Assembly (NCBI GenBank): GCA_024867545.1
Contig: JANFNE010000050.1
Location: 372,001 to 436,000, forward strand
Source: Phytopythium helicoides
Lineage: Eukaryota; Oomycota; Peronosporomycetes; Pythiales; Pythiaceae
DNA: 64,000 bases
Direction: 5' to 3'
The notes beneath the pieces were generated by a model. The model was not told the origin of the DNA. It saw nothing but the letters and a program-made list of their open reading frames with translations, and made no database searches. Position numbers and translations under genes: made by a program. Of this stretch, positions 11,504 through 22,097 are shown one piece after another (the stretch's first letter is position 1; each line of letters begins with the position of its first letter).

Positions 11504-12559
11504 ATGCTGAGCAGCTCCAAGATCTCGGCGGTGGTCGCCTCGGCCGCTGCGCTCGTCTCGGCCGTCTCGGCCGTCGACTACGCCGGCGGCTGGACCAACG
11601 GCCAGTGCGTCGACATTTGCACCACCCCCAGCGCCACGTGCCTCACCAAGGACGCGACGTGCCTCGCCAAGCAAAAGGTGCCCGGCGACTTCGACTACCT
11701 CGTGCTCGAGCAGCTCTTCGTGCCGCAGTTCTGCCGCGATCTGCTCGTGGGCGTCGACGGCACCATCTCGCACAAGAACGTCAACCCCTACCCGAATGGA
11801 CTCACGTGCGTCGAGGATCGCGCCAAGAGCGAGCTCACGATCCATGGTCTGTGGCCCAACTACAACGACGGCTACGTGAGCTGCTGCAACCCGAACGACT
11901 CGGTCAACAACGACCCGTACAACGTTGACTCGTTCGCGGCCAACCAGGCCGACCTGCTCGCCGAGATGGGTGAGAAGTGGATCGACGCCACGACGGCCAC
12001 GACGTACGACTCGCTGTGTGAGATCTACGACCACGAGTTCCAGAAGCACGGCCTGTGCTACGCTGCCGATGGTGCCGACCTTGAGGCCGCGGCCGTGACC
12101 TACTTCTCGGCCACGCTCAACACGGCTGAGCGCCTCAGCGCTGCTACCTCGCAGATCAACGAGTGGGCCTCGGCTGAGCCGTACCAGACGACTCTCGCCG
12201 ACATTGAGGCGCTGTACGACCACCACGTGATGGTCTTCTGCTCGGCCGTCGACGGAAAGAACCAGCTGTCGGTCATCCGCACGTGCTACGAGAAGCCCGC
12301 GGTCATCGGTGAGGACGGCCCGACCACGCAGATCGACTGCGCCAACGCGACGGCCACGTCGACGTTCTCGGTCTGCTCGGGCGACGAGCCGATCACGCTG
12401 CTGCCGTACACCGCCCCCTCGAGCTCGAGCTCTGGCTCGGGATCCAACGCCACTGTTGTGACCGAGGCCCCGTCGACCAGCTCGCCTACCGCCACCCCCG
12501 CTGCCACCCCTGCTGCCACCCCTGCGGCCACCAAGACGAACAACTGCGGCGGCTTCTAA
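11504..12559 (+). CDS. Secreted ribonuclease T2 with Ser/Thr/Pro-rich tail
   Basis: Intronless, 351 residues. Residues 1 to about 23 form a signal peptide (SKISAVVASAAALVSAVSA). The RNase T2 catalytic segments are both present: CAS I IHGLWPN (His114) and CAS II HEFQKHG (His177, Glu178, Lys181, His182). Many cysteines fit a disulfide-bonded extracellular fold. Residues from about 305 are Ser-rich and then Ala/Thr/Pro repeats (ATPAATPAATPAATKT), a probable O-glycosylated tail that the downstream paralogue lacks. Third codon positions are strongly GC-rich. It cleaves single-stranded RNA via 2',3'-cyclic phosphates; the biological role (nutrient scavenging, host interaction or stress) is not shown by the sequence. 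It lies in tandem with a second RNase T2 gene about 300 bp downstream. Confidence 0.92.
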   Translation: MLSSSKISAVVASAAALVSAVSAVDYAGGWTNGQCVDICTTPSATCLTKDATCLAKQKVPGDFDYLVLEQLFVPQFCRDLLVGVDGTISHKNVNPYPNGLTCVEDRAKSELTIHGLWPNYNDGYVSCCNPNDSVNNDPYNVDSFAANQADLLAEMGEKWIDATTATTYDSLCEIYDHEFQKHGLCYAADGADLEAAAVTYFSATLNTAERLSAATSQINEWASAEPYQTTLADIEALYDHHVMVFCSAVDGKNQLSVIRTCYEKPAVIGEDGPTTQIDCANATATSTFSVCSGDEPITLLPYTAPSSSSSGSGSNATVVTEAPSTSSPTATPAATPAATPAATKTNNCGGF

Positions 12560-12730
12560 GGCTTCGTCGAGGTAGCAAACCAGCAGGACTGACTGTTGTA
12601 AGGTGAGGCTGGAGCCCAAATCAATCCAGCTAGTGGAGAGAACGTGGCCCGCGGCCTCGCCATGAGTTGTCAATGTCAATGATGCAGTCGAGTTGAAGTT
12701 GTCCTCGCTGCCGATAGACCATCAATTGTG

Positions 12731-12740
12731 ATTGGCCAAT
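12731..12740 (+). promoter_or_regulatory. Double CCAAT-box palindrome
   Basis: ATTGGCCAAT lies 117 bp upstream of the second RNase T2 start and contains a CCAAT box on each strand, the binding motif of NF-Y-type factors. Confidence 0.4.
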
Positions 12741-12856
12741 ACTCATGAAAATTACTGAATAACCCCTTTCGATTCGCCAAAATCCGCCCGCACCAAGATC
12801 ACCACGCGTGACTACCAGCTCCGGTAGTCAAAGCCAGATCAAATCTTCCTGCCGCC

Positions 12857-13834
12857 ATGCGCAGATCCATGCTGCTGCCGCTGCTGGTGGCGCTCGCTCT
12901 GCGCTCGTGCGCGGCCACCAACTACCCGGGCGGTTGGGCGCCGACGGTGCCAGCCAAGCAGCGCTGCGTCGACATTTGCGCCGCGAGCTCCGGGCGGCCG
13001 ACGTGTCCGACGCACGACCCCGAGTGCGAGCGCAAGGCGCAGACGCCGGGCGACTTCGACTATCTGGTGATGGAGCAGCTCTTCCTGCCGCAGTTCTGCC
13101 GGGAGCTGCTGATCGGAGTCGACCCGACGCTCGAGCACCGGCCGGTGAAGAAGTTCCCGGCAGGCATTGCGTGCAGAGCAGAGCTGGTGGAGACCAGGCT
13201 GTCAATCCACGGACTGTGGCCCAACTACGTCGCGGGCTTCCCCACGTGCTGCAACATCAGTGACAGCGAGCCGAACCGCCCGTTCGACCCGAGAAGCTTT
13301 GCACGAGAGCATGCTGCACTGCTGAAGGACATGAGCACCCGGTGGATCGACCCGACGCAACCTGCAGACGGCTTCGACTCGCTCTGTGAGCTTTACAACC
13401 ACGAGTTCCAGAAACACGGACTCTGCTACGCGGCAGACGCAGGTGGGAGCTATGAGGAGAGTGCTCGCATCTTCTTCCAGGCGACCATGGACGCGGCGGA
13501 CTTGCATGCCAACGCCACAACGATTATCGACCAGTGGGCTTCTGATGGTAGCCGCCATTACGTCGCAGACGTACAGCAACTTTTCTCGAAGCGAGTTCAA
13601 GTTCTCTGCTCGGCTGCCTCTACCTTCCGTAATGAGCTTGGCGCGATCCGAACTTGTTTTGCACGAGCGAAGCGAAATGGAGAAATCGCCTTGAAGCCTA
13701 TCGATTGCGGAACGGATGTTGCCTCGCAGGCATTCATGGCATGCGGGGAGTCGGAGCCAATAAAGATGAGCGCTTACACGCCGCCACCTCATCAGCTGAA
13801 GATATCGCCATTGGATCTGGAAGCATTGGAATGA
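12857..13834 (+). CDS. Secreted ribonuclease T2, paralogue without tail
   Basis: Intronless, 325 residues, with GCCGCC directly before the ATG. The signal peptide is roughly residues 1-20. CAS I IHGLWPN (His118) and CAS II HEFQKHG (His182, Glu183, Lys186, His187) are intact, so an active enzyme is predicted. It shares the spacing of cysteines and the GDFDYLV.EQLF.PQFCR block with the upstream copy, which shows a tandem duplication, but it ends shortly after the last conserved cysteine and has no Ser/Thr tail. The last third (after about 13450) is less GC-rich at third positions than the first two thirds, a visible compositional step within one gene. Confidence 0.92.
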   Translation: MRRSMLLPLLVALALRSCAATNYPGGWAPTVPAKQRCVDICAASSGRPTCPTHDPECERKAQTPGDFDYLVMEQLFLPQFCRELLIGVDPTLEHRPVKKFPAGIACRAELVETRLSIHGLWPNYVAGFPTCCNISDSEPNRPFDPRSFAREHAALLKDMSTRWIDPTQPADGFDSLCELYNHEFQKHGLCYAADAGGSYEESARIFFQATMDAADLHANATTIIDQWASDGSRHYVADVQQLFSKRVQVLCSAASTFRNELGAIRTCFARAKRNGEIALKPIDCGTDVASQAFMACGESEPIKMSAYTPPPHQLKISPLDLEALE

Positions 13835-13927
13835 TGAAAGTGTAGTGAACGACTCGGTATTTTCGCAGCAAATGAGGATGTATTTGTGTGCTGTTTTGAT
13901 TCGAGTTGATGGTGCCCTTCTCAGGTC

Positions 13928-16900
13928 CTATGCTGGGTTGTTGGGCCGAATTGCGCGCAATAGCTGCGCAATCTGCTCTTCAGGGCTGCCACCTGCTGCA
14001 GAAATGTCTTGCTGTGCCCAGCGTCCTCGCATAGCGGGCACTCGATAGACTGTAACATCGCCTGTCGAATCACCAACGACTAGAACCGGTTCCACCGGCG
14101 CAAATGCCACAGTCGTGCATTCCAGAGGGACTTCTTGCTTTTCCATCTTTGGCGCAACTAAAGCTGGAGGTATAGCAGCGCTAGCGTCGCCATCAGGATC
14201 ATCGCCAGATGCTCTGTTTGCCGAGGTAATTGCACCGAGTAGATCATCCTCATCGTTTGCTATAGCTCCAGAGCCTCCCAAGTTGTTCTCTGCTGGGTTG
14301 ACTACGACGGGCTTCATGACGTATTTTTTGGGGAAATGTTCAACCACCGGATCCAGGATAGACTCGACGAGATCCCAAATCTCGACACGACCGTCCTCAG
14401 CCACAGCAGCAAACACCGCGGCGTCCCTCGGACTCCACGAAACTCCTAGCACTGCATGCTGCAGGCCAACCGACCGAAAAGACAGGAGCTCGGATGCTTC
14501 GCGCTCGTGCCATAGTTTAATAGTCCAGTCACCGGAGCATGAGATAAGCAAGTCTGGACAAAAGGGTGAGACTGCAAGCTGATACACTGGCCCAGCATGC
14601 CCTGCATACGTCTGCAGGTATTGCTCATTGTACGAAGCCGAGCACTTGTGGATCAATCCATCTTCAGTGCCAACATAGTAGACAGACGCATCTGTGGGGC
14701 AAAAGTCGATGCATTGGCCACTGGCTTGTCGCGAAAGAACTCCAGCCGTGGTGTCAGGTCCGTCAGAACTGCTAGATGCGGCACGCCCAAGCAGTGGATT
14801 AGGCACTCGCTTGAGTGTCATGAGATCGCTAAAGCTTAGCCCCTTGGTCAGACTCCACTCTGTCACACGCCCGTCGCTGGAGATACTAACTACATTTTCA
14901 GCTCGATCAACACCTTTGCTCAACCAACGAATTTGCCACACTGCCTCGAGGTGTTTTCCAGTGGATAGTTCACTTGTGGCGACTGGCACTGGAGCATGTT
15001 TGCTGAGTTGGGATTGCCCTGTAACGCCTGAGGCGCTCGATGGACGTTGATTTGTACTTGGAGTTGTAGGCATGCTAGAGCCAGTCGAGGACGTTGATGC
15101 GCTCGATGCTGAATCATCCCGTCGCGTGTCGTAGATTGCAACAACTCCATCAGCGAACCCAACAGCTAGCAAGTATGGGTGTGAGTGGCTGAAGTCAATC
15201 GATGTAACACCGACGGGGAATGAATAAATGCGCTCGGGGTACTCGGGATTCTTCAATGACCAGAAAAGAACAAGCCCTTCGTCTGCCGATGAGCTAAACT
15301 CTGATCCAGTCCCTGCGGCAGCATTGGAGTTATTGGGTGCACTGCTGTTAGCTGCAGTGGTGTTTCCGGGACTGCTGAGTGCAAAACTTGGAGGAGCTAT
15401 GCTGGAACTGGTTGCCATAATGCTGTCACCAGACAAGTTTCCATCGTTCGCCATTGAGCGAAGAGATGATCGAGAGTAGGAGACAGCAAGTAGGTCGTCA
15501 TTAACCGAATTCCATGCCAAACATGACACTGATCTGCCTTCTGCAAGCTCGCAACGAAATGCCCACAGTCGCTCGAGCATGGGTCCACTTAAATTTGCTG
15601 CCTGAAGCCTAGTTGAAGCTCCGCCACTCATTCCATCAGCTTGTGCAGACGTGGCCGAGGTGGGAAAGCCCGCGCTAAAAGCTGGGATGACGTGGTGGAT
15701 CGAGGGTGTTCCAATCGTTGTCATATCTCCTGGCATCATGTTTCCACCGCGCATACTTCCAATACGTCGAGCATCAGTTGCTGCTGACACTCTGCCGGTG
15801 CTGTCATCACCCTCTATCGCGAGAATTGGCATATCACGATACCGTACATGCTGCTGGTGGTACACATTCTGCTGGACAGCTCGCTCAACAATGCTCGCCG
15901 TACGAAGAGAGAGGTGGACGCAAGCACCTTTGCCATCCGCTGGCGTGCGATGATCTCCCCGATATCGACATTCGTGTTCGCACGAGCGTACGCGTTTGGC
16001 TGTCTGTCATCGCTGCTGTTGTCTCCACTAAGCGCTGCACGGGATTGGTTTTGTGTCGGAATCTGTGCTGACGACGTTGCAACTGCGCTGCTCGAGCTAG
16101 CTCCATCATCGTGTCCACCCACAGCATCCTGCGATGCTCCAAACGATACATTAGCCCCACTTTGACCCGGAGATGCAGCAGAGGAGCTCGAGACATTGAC
16201 ATTTGCGGTCGACCGTCCCATGTCGATGGCGTGAGCGGTACTGCCACCAACTCCAGCTCTCGATCGGCTGAATTGTCCGCTGCTACCACTATTTCCATGA
16301 ACTCCTGTAGGTCGGGGACGGCGCGAACGAGATGCATGATGCTGTCGAGCACGCAGATCCTCCACGATATCTCCGTCTACATCAAGGACGCATCCAGGAG
16401 AGGCCATCGTTGCGCCAACAATTTCTTCAACTTGATGTTTCAGTTGTGCGTCTCCAAATTCGTCTGTCCCAGCACCAGTAGACGTTCGATTTGACCGCTG
16501 TTGCTGCTGAGTGTCCGATGACTGCCCCGATTCGGTTGAAGCAGTAGCAGAGGTGGTCGCAGAAGTGGTTGTCATATCACCATTGGCATCTTCTGCTCGG
16601 TTATTGTTTGCTTCTTCCTCGAGTCGAGCGCTGTGCCCGCAAGGAGTTTGTGTTAGTATAGCCTTTCATGTGGATTCACGTACAAAATGATTTACCAGTC
16701 AAAGATATCCCAATCAGTAGCGATCGTTGCTGCGTCGCGCGTAGCTGGCGGTGCCGTCATGACTTCTTTGGCTTTCTGCGCAAGCTGAAGCGTCTGCGAG
16801 CGGCCGTCTTTGTACTTGTCGCTACCTTTCTTCTGCGCGCACATTTCAACATAGCGCTTGTTCCGAGCGTTTATGGCTGCGTGAGCAGGCGTATCTTGCG

Positions 16901-17738
16901 CTACGCACACGCTCCGCAGCTCCAGAATGATCTCGGTTGGCGTTTCCTGCAGAGTGACACCTAACGGACGTCGGCGAGTCTTGGCGTCAAGTAGTACGGC
17001 TGCCATAGCACTTGATACGCCAGAAGCGCTTGTTGTCTTTGCAATTGATGAGATTTCACCATCAGTAGGACTGTTTGCGCCACCCGCGTCGTCCTCGAAT
17101 CCGACGGCAGCGGCCTTCGGGACTCCGCCCTCTACTCCCTCCCCGTCGGCTTGGTTATTCTCATCGTCCTCCTGATTCGAGGATGGCGACGGGTGTGGAA
17201 CTGATGATACAGCGCCAGTAGCATTATTCGCACCACCAGCTACAGTTTTACCTTCTTTTCCTCGTGAAGGTTGAGGAGCGGCCTTGGTCTTGTGAGTGCT
17301 ACCGCCACTTCCTCCAACGCTGGAAGACGAGGGCTCTCCATCCGAATCGTTATCTGTTGACGCAACCGACGCGCTGCTGAAGATGACACTGGCACCTGCT
17401 ACGGCACTTGACTGTCCGGGATTGGACCCCTTCGACCGGTTCCCCGCGCGCAGCTTCCCCGCCCTCGCTCCCCTCTGTCCCTGGATGTGCGGCGCCCCTG
17501 GCGTGGACGGCTTGATGCGACTCACGAGCAGCGACTGGGGTGTCACGTCCACGCCGTCGAGGTATACGCGCGCCGATCTGGTGTTCGTCGCGCCAGTGCC
17601 CGCGACTGATCGGCTCGAGTTGGACACGGACGACGCGCCGATGGCCTTGGAGCGCGACGCGTTCACGTCTCGCTTGGTGTTGCGCACGCCCACGCGGCTG
17701 CTGCTCGCCGAGATCTTGGCGCTTGACGGCGAGCTCAT
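13928..17738 (-). CDS. DNAI4: Axonemal dynein intermediate chain DNAI4 (WDR78)-like
   Basis: WD-repeat intermediate chain of a flagellar inner-arm dynein. Exon 1 (17738-16696) has a basic Ser-rich N-terminus, a DGVDVTPQSLL motif, and a block near 16930-16700 resembling WDR78 (ETPTEIILELRSV, then a NKRYVEMCAQKKGSDKY segment, ending TDWDIFD). A 65-bp intron (16631-16695) joins in phase to exon 2 (16630-13928). Exon 2 has a Ser-rich region, the segment ERAVQQNVYHQQHVRYRDMP, then WD40 repeats (for example LLISCSGDWTIKLWHE and VFAAVAEDGRVEIWDL near 14400-14530). One frame slip near 15900 separates QRMAKVLASTSLF from ASIVERAVQQNVY; the flanks are otherwise well preserved, so a consensus error or recent mutation is likely. 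Its presence suggests flagellate zoospores. Confidence 0.8.
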
Positions 17739-17966
17739 CTTCTCAAGTCAGCAAGTGAGCTAGCTACCAGTCGACCAGCAGTCCTGGCAGATCCGCAAGT
17801 GCGCTAACCGTCGCGCCGCTTTGAGTGGAGTGCCAATCATGCAGCCATGCGTCTCCTCGCGATCAATTCAAAGAGATCGGACTCCGATGGCGGTCATTAT
17901 CAATAGTGGGGATGGGGGGCGTTATCATACTGGAACGCGCAACGCCATAGTGGCCGCAAGTCAACC

Positions 17967-20263
17967 ATGGAGCTCATGCCGTGGTCGTCGCCGAGCGCCG
18001 ACGAGCTCGAGGCCGCGGCCAGCGACGCCGACGACGGCGCCAGCAGCGCGGCGAGCGTCGCAGTCTTCGACCTCGCGGGCTCCGAGTCGCCCGACGAGGC
18101 GCCGGCGCCGCTAGGAGCCGCGCAGCCTGCGGCGTTGGCGCCTGTCTCCGTCGTTGGCGCTGGAGCTGGAGCTGGAGCTGGAGCTGGAGCTGGAGCTGCT
18201 GGCGGAGCGGAGGAGAGCGACGGGTTCGAGGAGGTGAAGGCGTCGAGCAAGCGCAAGCGCAAGCGGCAGCGCGTGGAGCCCGCGGTGGACGTGGCGGCGC
18301 TCAAGCCGCAGCCGACCGAGTGCTCCATCTGCTACGACCCGTGCACCATCTCGGGGAGGCACCGGCTCGCGGCGCTCAAGTGTGGGCACCTGTTCGGGAA
18401 GAAGTGCATCGACCGCTGGGTTGCGGTGCGTGGCTGTGGGGATGCGGAGGAGCGCTGCGTGGGAGTTGTTGCTGACGTGGACAGGTTGTCATTGTAGGAG
18501 CGCAAAACGTGTCCGAACTGTAACATGGTTGTCAGGCGCGCCGACATTCGCGTGCTGTTCTCGGACCACGTGGCCATCGTTGACAACTCGGGTATTGAAG
18601 CAATGACGCAGAAGTGGGAGGCCGAGAAGAGCAAGCGCATTCAGGTGCGGAGATTGGTGTCGCTGCGAACTCGCTGTTGCTTCATAGTTAACAGCGCGAG
18701 TGCATGCAGGTTGAGACGGAACTGTCAAGGGTCAAGCTGCAGCTACAAATTCTCACTACAGAGTGTAATCGACATCAAGCAGAGGCGAGAAAGGCCAAGC
18801 ATGCGCTTGAGCGACTCCAGAATCAAATCGCGAACATGCATCCGGCATCAACACAGAGTCTCGGATCACCCACTTCAAAATTGCAACCAAGTACAACAAG
18901 TCCTGTGCAGCCACCCGCTAGTCAACCAACGCTTCTTTCTCCGGTCGACCAATTGGTGAAGCCGAAGATGAGCTCATTAACGCAGCCAACCGTGAACTCT
19001 ACTTTGACATCACCGACCGCTCGCCCCACCTCGATTGGATCCACTGCATTCTCGCCATCACTTTCATCGCCATCATCCCGGTCTCAGCCGCAACCATTTG
19101 CTCGGTCATCGTTATTTCCTTCACTGATGCGGGAGTCTCCGTCTCAAAGTACCGAGAGCAGCCAAGCGTTATTCTCTAGTCCCAACCAACAGCATCAGCA
19201 TGGACACTTCACGCAACTCTACAGATTCCCACTGACAAGCTCGCGCGTGTTCGCGATTGCACCATCGGGGTCAAAGCTCTGTGTTGGGGAATGTATCACG
19301 CCAATCTCCCACGGGATCCTCAAGATGAGCGCGGTGGATCCACGGCACACAGTTCGAATCACAGCCCACCAAGCCCCTGTGCGTGACATTGCAATATCAG
19401 CACGTGAGGACCTCGCATTGACTGTTTCATTCGATGGAAAGCTGGCGGTCACCAACCTCAACTCGGACAGTGTGGTGCTACAAATCCCTTTACCGCCAGC
19501 TCGACGGCAGGGATGGTCATGCGCACTGAGTGCCATCGACCCGTTTGCAATGTATTGTGGCTTCCATGACGGGATCGTCGCGAAATATGACATGCGTCGG
19601 CCTACTGGAGGCGAGAATGGCGTCGTGGCAACGTTCCAGCTGCGTCAACATCAACCCGTGCATTCGATTAAACTGTTTGAGCCTAGTGGTTTCCACGGAG
19701 AAGGGATTGTGGCTGCCACGTTCAGTGGGATATCTGTGTGGGCAACTACCTCGAACTACGTCGGCACTGGGCTCGTTGAGTCGATGCCATCAGTTCCACA
19801 TCCCTTGGACGCGTATGCAAACGTTCCAAGTTGCTGCTCGCTGTCGGTAGTGGGCACGAGGGCGATCGTATCGAGCCGCGGGCTGACTGCGTCGCACTTG
19901 CTATTTGATGTCGGAGTGGAGCGTGGCTTGGAGCCTACAGAGCTGTCGCCAGTCGGCAGTCCTTTGCAAGGTCACCGAACTCCGTCCGTCTTGACCCGCT
20001 CAACTGCGTGGCGTGACCCTGCGTCGGGTTCTATCCGAGTGGCTTGTGGAGACACCGCTTCCCAGCGGCTGATGGTGTGGGATGTGGGAACTGGTCAGAT
20101 CGCTCAGCGCTTAGCACCCCCAACTACTCCTCAAGGCACGAGACCAGCTGGCATGGAGGACGTTCAGCAGATGATTGTAGATGTTCAGCACTCTGTAGGT
20201 GCTGGCCGTGAGCTGCTTGGCGTGCTGCGTCCAAAGGAGATCGCGCTGTTCCGATCAAGTTGA
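17967..20263 (+). CDS. RING/coiled-coil/WD40 E3 ubiquitin ligase, RFWD3-like
   Basis: Three exons (17967-18425, 18498-18644, 18695-20263) with GT-AG introns. Domain order matches RFWD3, a ligase acting in DNA damage repair: an acidic Ala-rich N-terminus with a Gly-Ala repeat (residues 64-77), a basic NLS-like stretch (KRKRKR, 95-100), a RING finger from Cys119 (ECSICYDPC) through CGHLFGKKCIDRW to TCPNC (Cys158/161, exon 2), a coiled coil (TELSRVKLQLQILTTECNRH), a Ser/Pro/Gln-rich linker, and a WD40-like C-terminal region (for example VRDIAISAREDLALTVSFDGKL near 19380 and SGSIRVACGDTASQRLMVWDV near 20040). The RING is split by the first intron between its Cys pairs. It is head to head with DNAI4 across 228 bp, which suggests a shared promoter region. 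Confidence 0.8.
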
Positions 20264-20875
20264 AGTGTTGTCGAGTAAAAGTGCAGTTTTCCAACAAAAC
20301 CAAAGCAAGAATATCATTGTCACCTTCCCAGTCAGCTCTACCCTGCCATAGGACTAGCCTATCGTCAATAGTGCTCAAGATCGATGAGTCCCAAGGGTTC
20401 GTGCACGAACTCCTCTGTGACGACACGATTGTTTCTCATCATGCAGATGCAAACTGCAACTCGCACATTCGACTGATGACGGTCTCGGCTATGTAGTTAT
20501 GGCGCCAACGATCTGGTCCACCTTCGAGTTACTCAAGTTCGAATCACGCTTCGGGTTTCCGATGCCGGTTTCTTCCGTTCATGACTTCAAAGGCGGATTT
20601 GTTTTCGAGACCGTGGTTGCGGAAAAGTTTTCAGTCTTGTATGGCATGCAACCCACTCCTTCTGGAGCCTCTCAGTGTAGGGTAGCAAAGCATACATGAC
20701 CCGATCCAGCGCTCCACCTTGTCGATGGCATATCGGCAACAGCACCAAGACCGCCATCAGTTCCCGCTGCAGTTTGCATTGCATTGCATGCCGTCGCCTA
20801 TGATCAGCCTCAAATATTTCACTTTTTTTTTTTTTTTTTTACAGGATTTTCAGGACAACAACTTGAAGTACGAAG
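20264..20875. other. Intergenic region with poly-T tract
   Basis: No convincing gene. A run of about 19 T at 20824-20842 is followed at once by ACAG, so it may be the polypyrimidine tract of an intron in the 5' UTR of the SDR gene that starts at 20876. Confidence 0.4.
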
Positions 20876-21935
20876 ATGGCGGCGCGCACGGTGCTCTTAC
20901 CGCTCTCGCGGCGCTCGCTGGCGCTCAGCGCTGCTGTCGTGCGCTCGTCGCCCCGCTCGGGCACTCCGGGCGCGCCGTCGCTGCGATTCCGCGCCGTTGT
21001 GGACGCTCGCGCGCCGCAGAAGGAGCGCGAGGCTGTGAGCGCGGCGCTGCCGGCGCTGAAGGCGACGCCGGTCGACTTTTCGCGCGTTGAGGACGTCGTT
21101 GAAGCACTGGACGGCTGCCACGACCTGGTGCTGTCGCTAGGAGACGACGTTGCGCTTGAGGAGAAGCTGGCGCTCGCGACGGCGCGTGCCAAGACGCTCG
21201 AGCACGTCGTCAAAGTCTCGGGACCCAACGGAATCGTCGACCAGGCGTCTCCCACGTCAGCAGGTCGCGCGCACTGGGAGATCGAGAGCTTGCTGCGCAG
21301 TGGGATCGTTGAAGGTGGAGATCTTGCCCCGCGAGTTAGTGTTGTGCGTGCGGCGTCGTCCATGCAGACGCTGCTCGAGGGTCGGCTGTTCGAGATGATC
21401 TGTGGTCGCACGCTTTCAGTCCCTGTCAAGCGCGGACGAGTTGCTTTCCTGCACCCAAACGACCTTGGCGACTCTGTTAGCTTCCTGCTACGAGCCAGTG
21501 GGGCTGATCAAGAAGAGTCCAAGGCGGAGGAGGGTGGCAGGTGGACGACATATTCCCTCACAGGTCCAGGTGCGTTTGGAAGTTTGATCAAGCTTGAGCA
21601 GTCTTTTGATGATGATGGTGGTGGCTTGCTAACTCGCGGTGGTTGATGCAGAGGCTCTTTCCTTTTCGGACGTCGGTGACCAACTTTCCAAGGGTATTGG
21701 CGAGCGAGTGCGCTACTCGAACTTTCCGTTGTGGGCGGTGCAACCCGCGTTGTGGATCAAGGGCGTGAGCGCCGAGCTCATTTCTGAGGAGATTGCACTA
21801 GCTAGGGCGAGAGAGAGCGGTCTGGAAGAAGAGGTGACCTCAGCAGTCGAACGACTGGCAGGTCATCCCGCTCGCACGCTGCTCGATTTTGTCAAGGAGC
21901 ACAAGGATGAATGGCCTCGGGCCGAGTATCGTTAG
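20876..21935 (+). CDS. NmrA-like atypical short-chain dehydrogenase, possibly mitochondrial
   Basis: Two exons (20876-21569 and 21652-21935) joined in phase across an 82-bp intron. The first 40 residues are Arg/Ser/Ala-rich without acids (MAARTVLLPLSRRSLAL), as in a mitochondrial targeting peptide. The body resembles the NmrA/atypical SDR family: VVEALDGCHDLVLSLG, VKVSGPNG, VVRAASSMQTLLEG, the FLHPNDLGDSVSFLL motif, and YSLTGP / EALSFSDVGDQLS across the splice site. A Rossmann NAD(P)-binding fold is expected, but the classical TGATG.G glycine motif is not seen at the N-terminus. Substrate unknown. It is convergent with the first symporter gene. Confidence 0.7.
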
Positions 21936-22097
21936 GATCAATCAATTCTTGGCTGAACTGAAGGACAGCAAAAGAAAGGAACATTGTTGAACGACATTCG
22001 CCGCGATAAAATTGGATAAGCGCAGCTACAACAGAAGCGCTCACACTTTCGGTCTTGGGATGAATTGTAGGTGGTAGAACCTTAGGTTCTATCTCGC

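Noticed and set aside
11438..12679. A 413-codon open frame antisense to the first RNase T2 gene
   Set aside because: It is the shadow of a GC-rich coding gene; its Arg/Gly/Val-rich composition and lack of any motif show no coding signal, while the sense strand has a signal peptide and both catalytic motifs.
18165..18200. GCTGGA repeat as a non-coding microsatellite
   Set aside because: It is in frame within the RFWD3-like coding region and gives a Gly-Ala tract.
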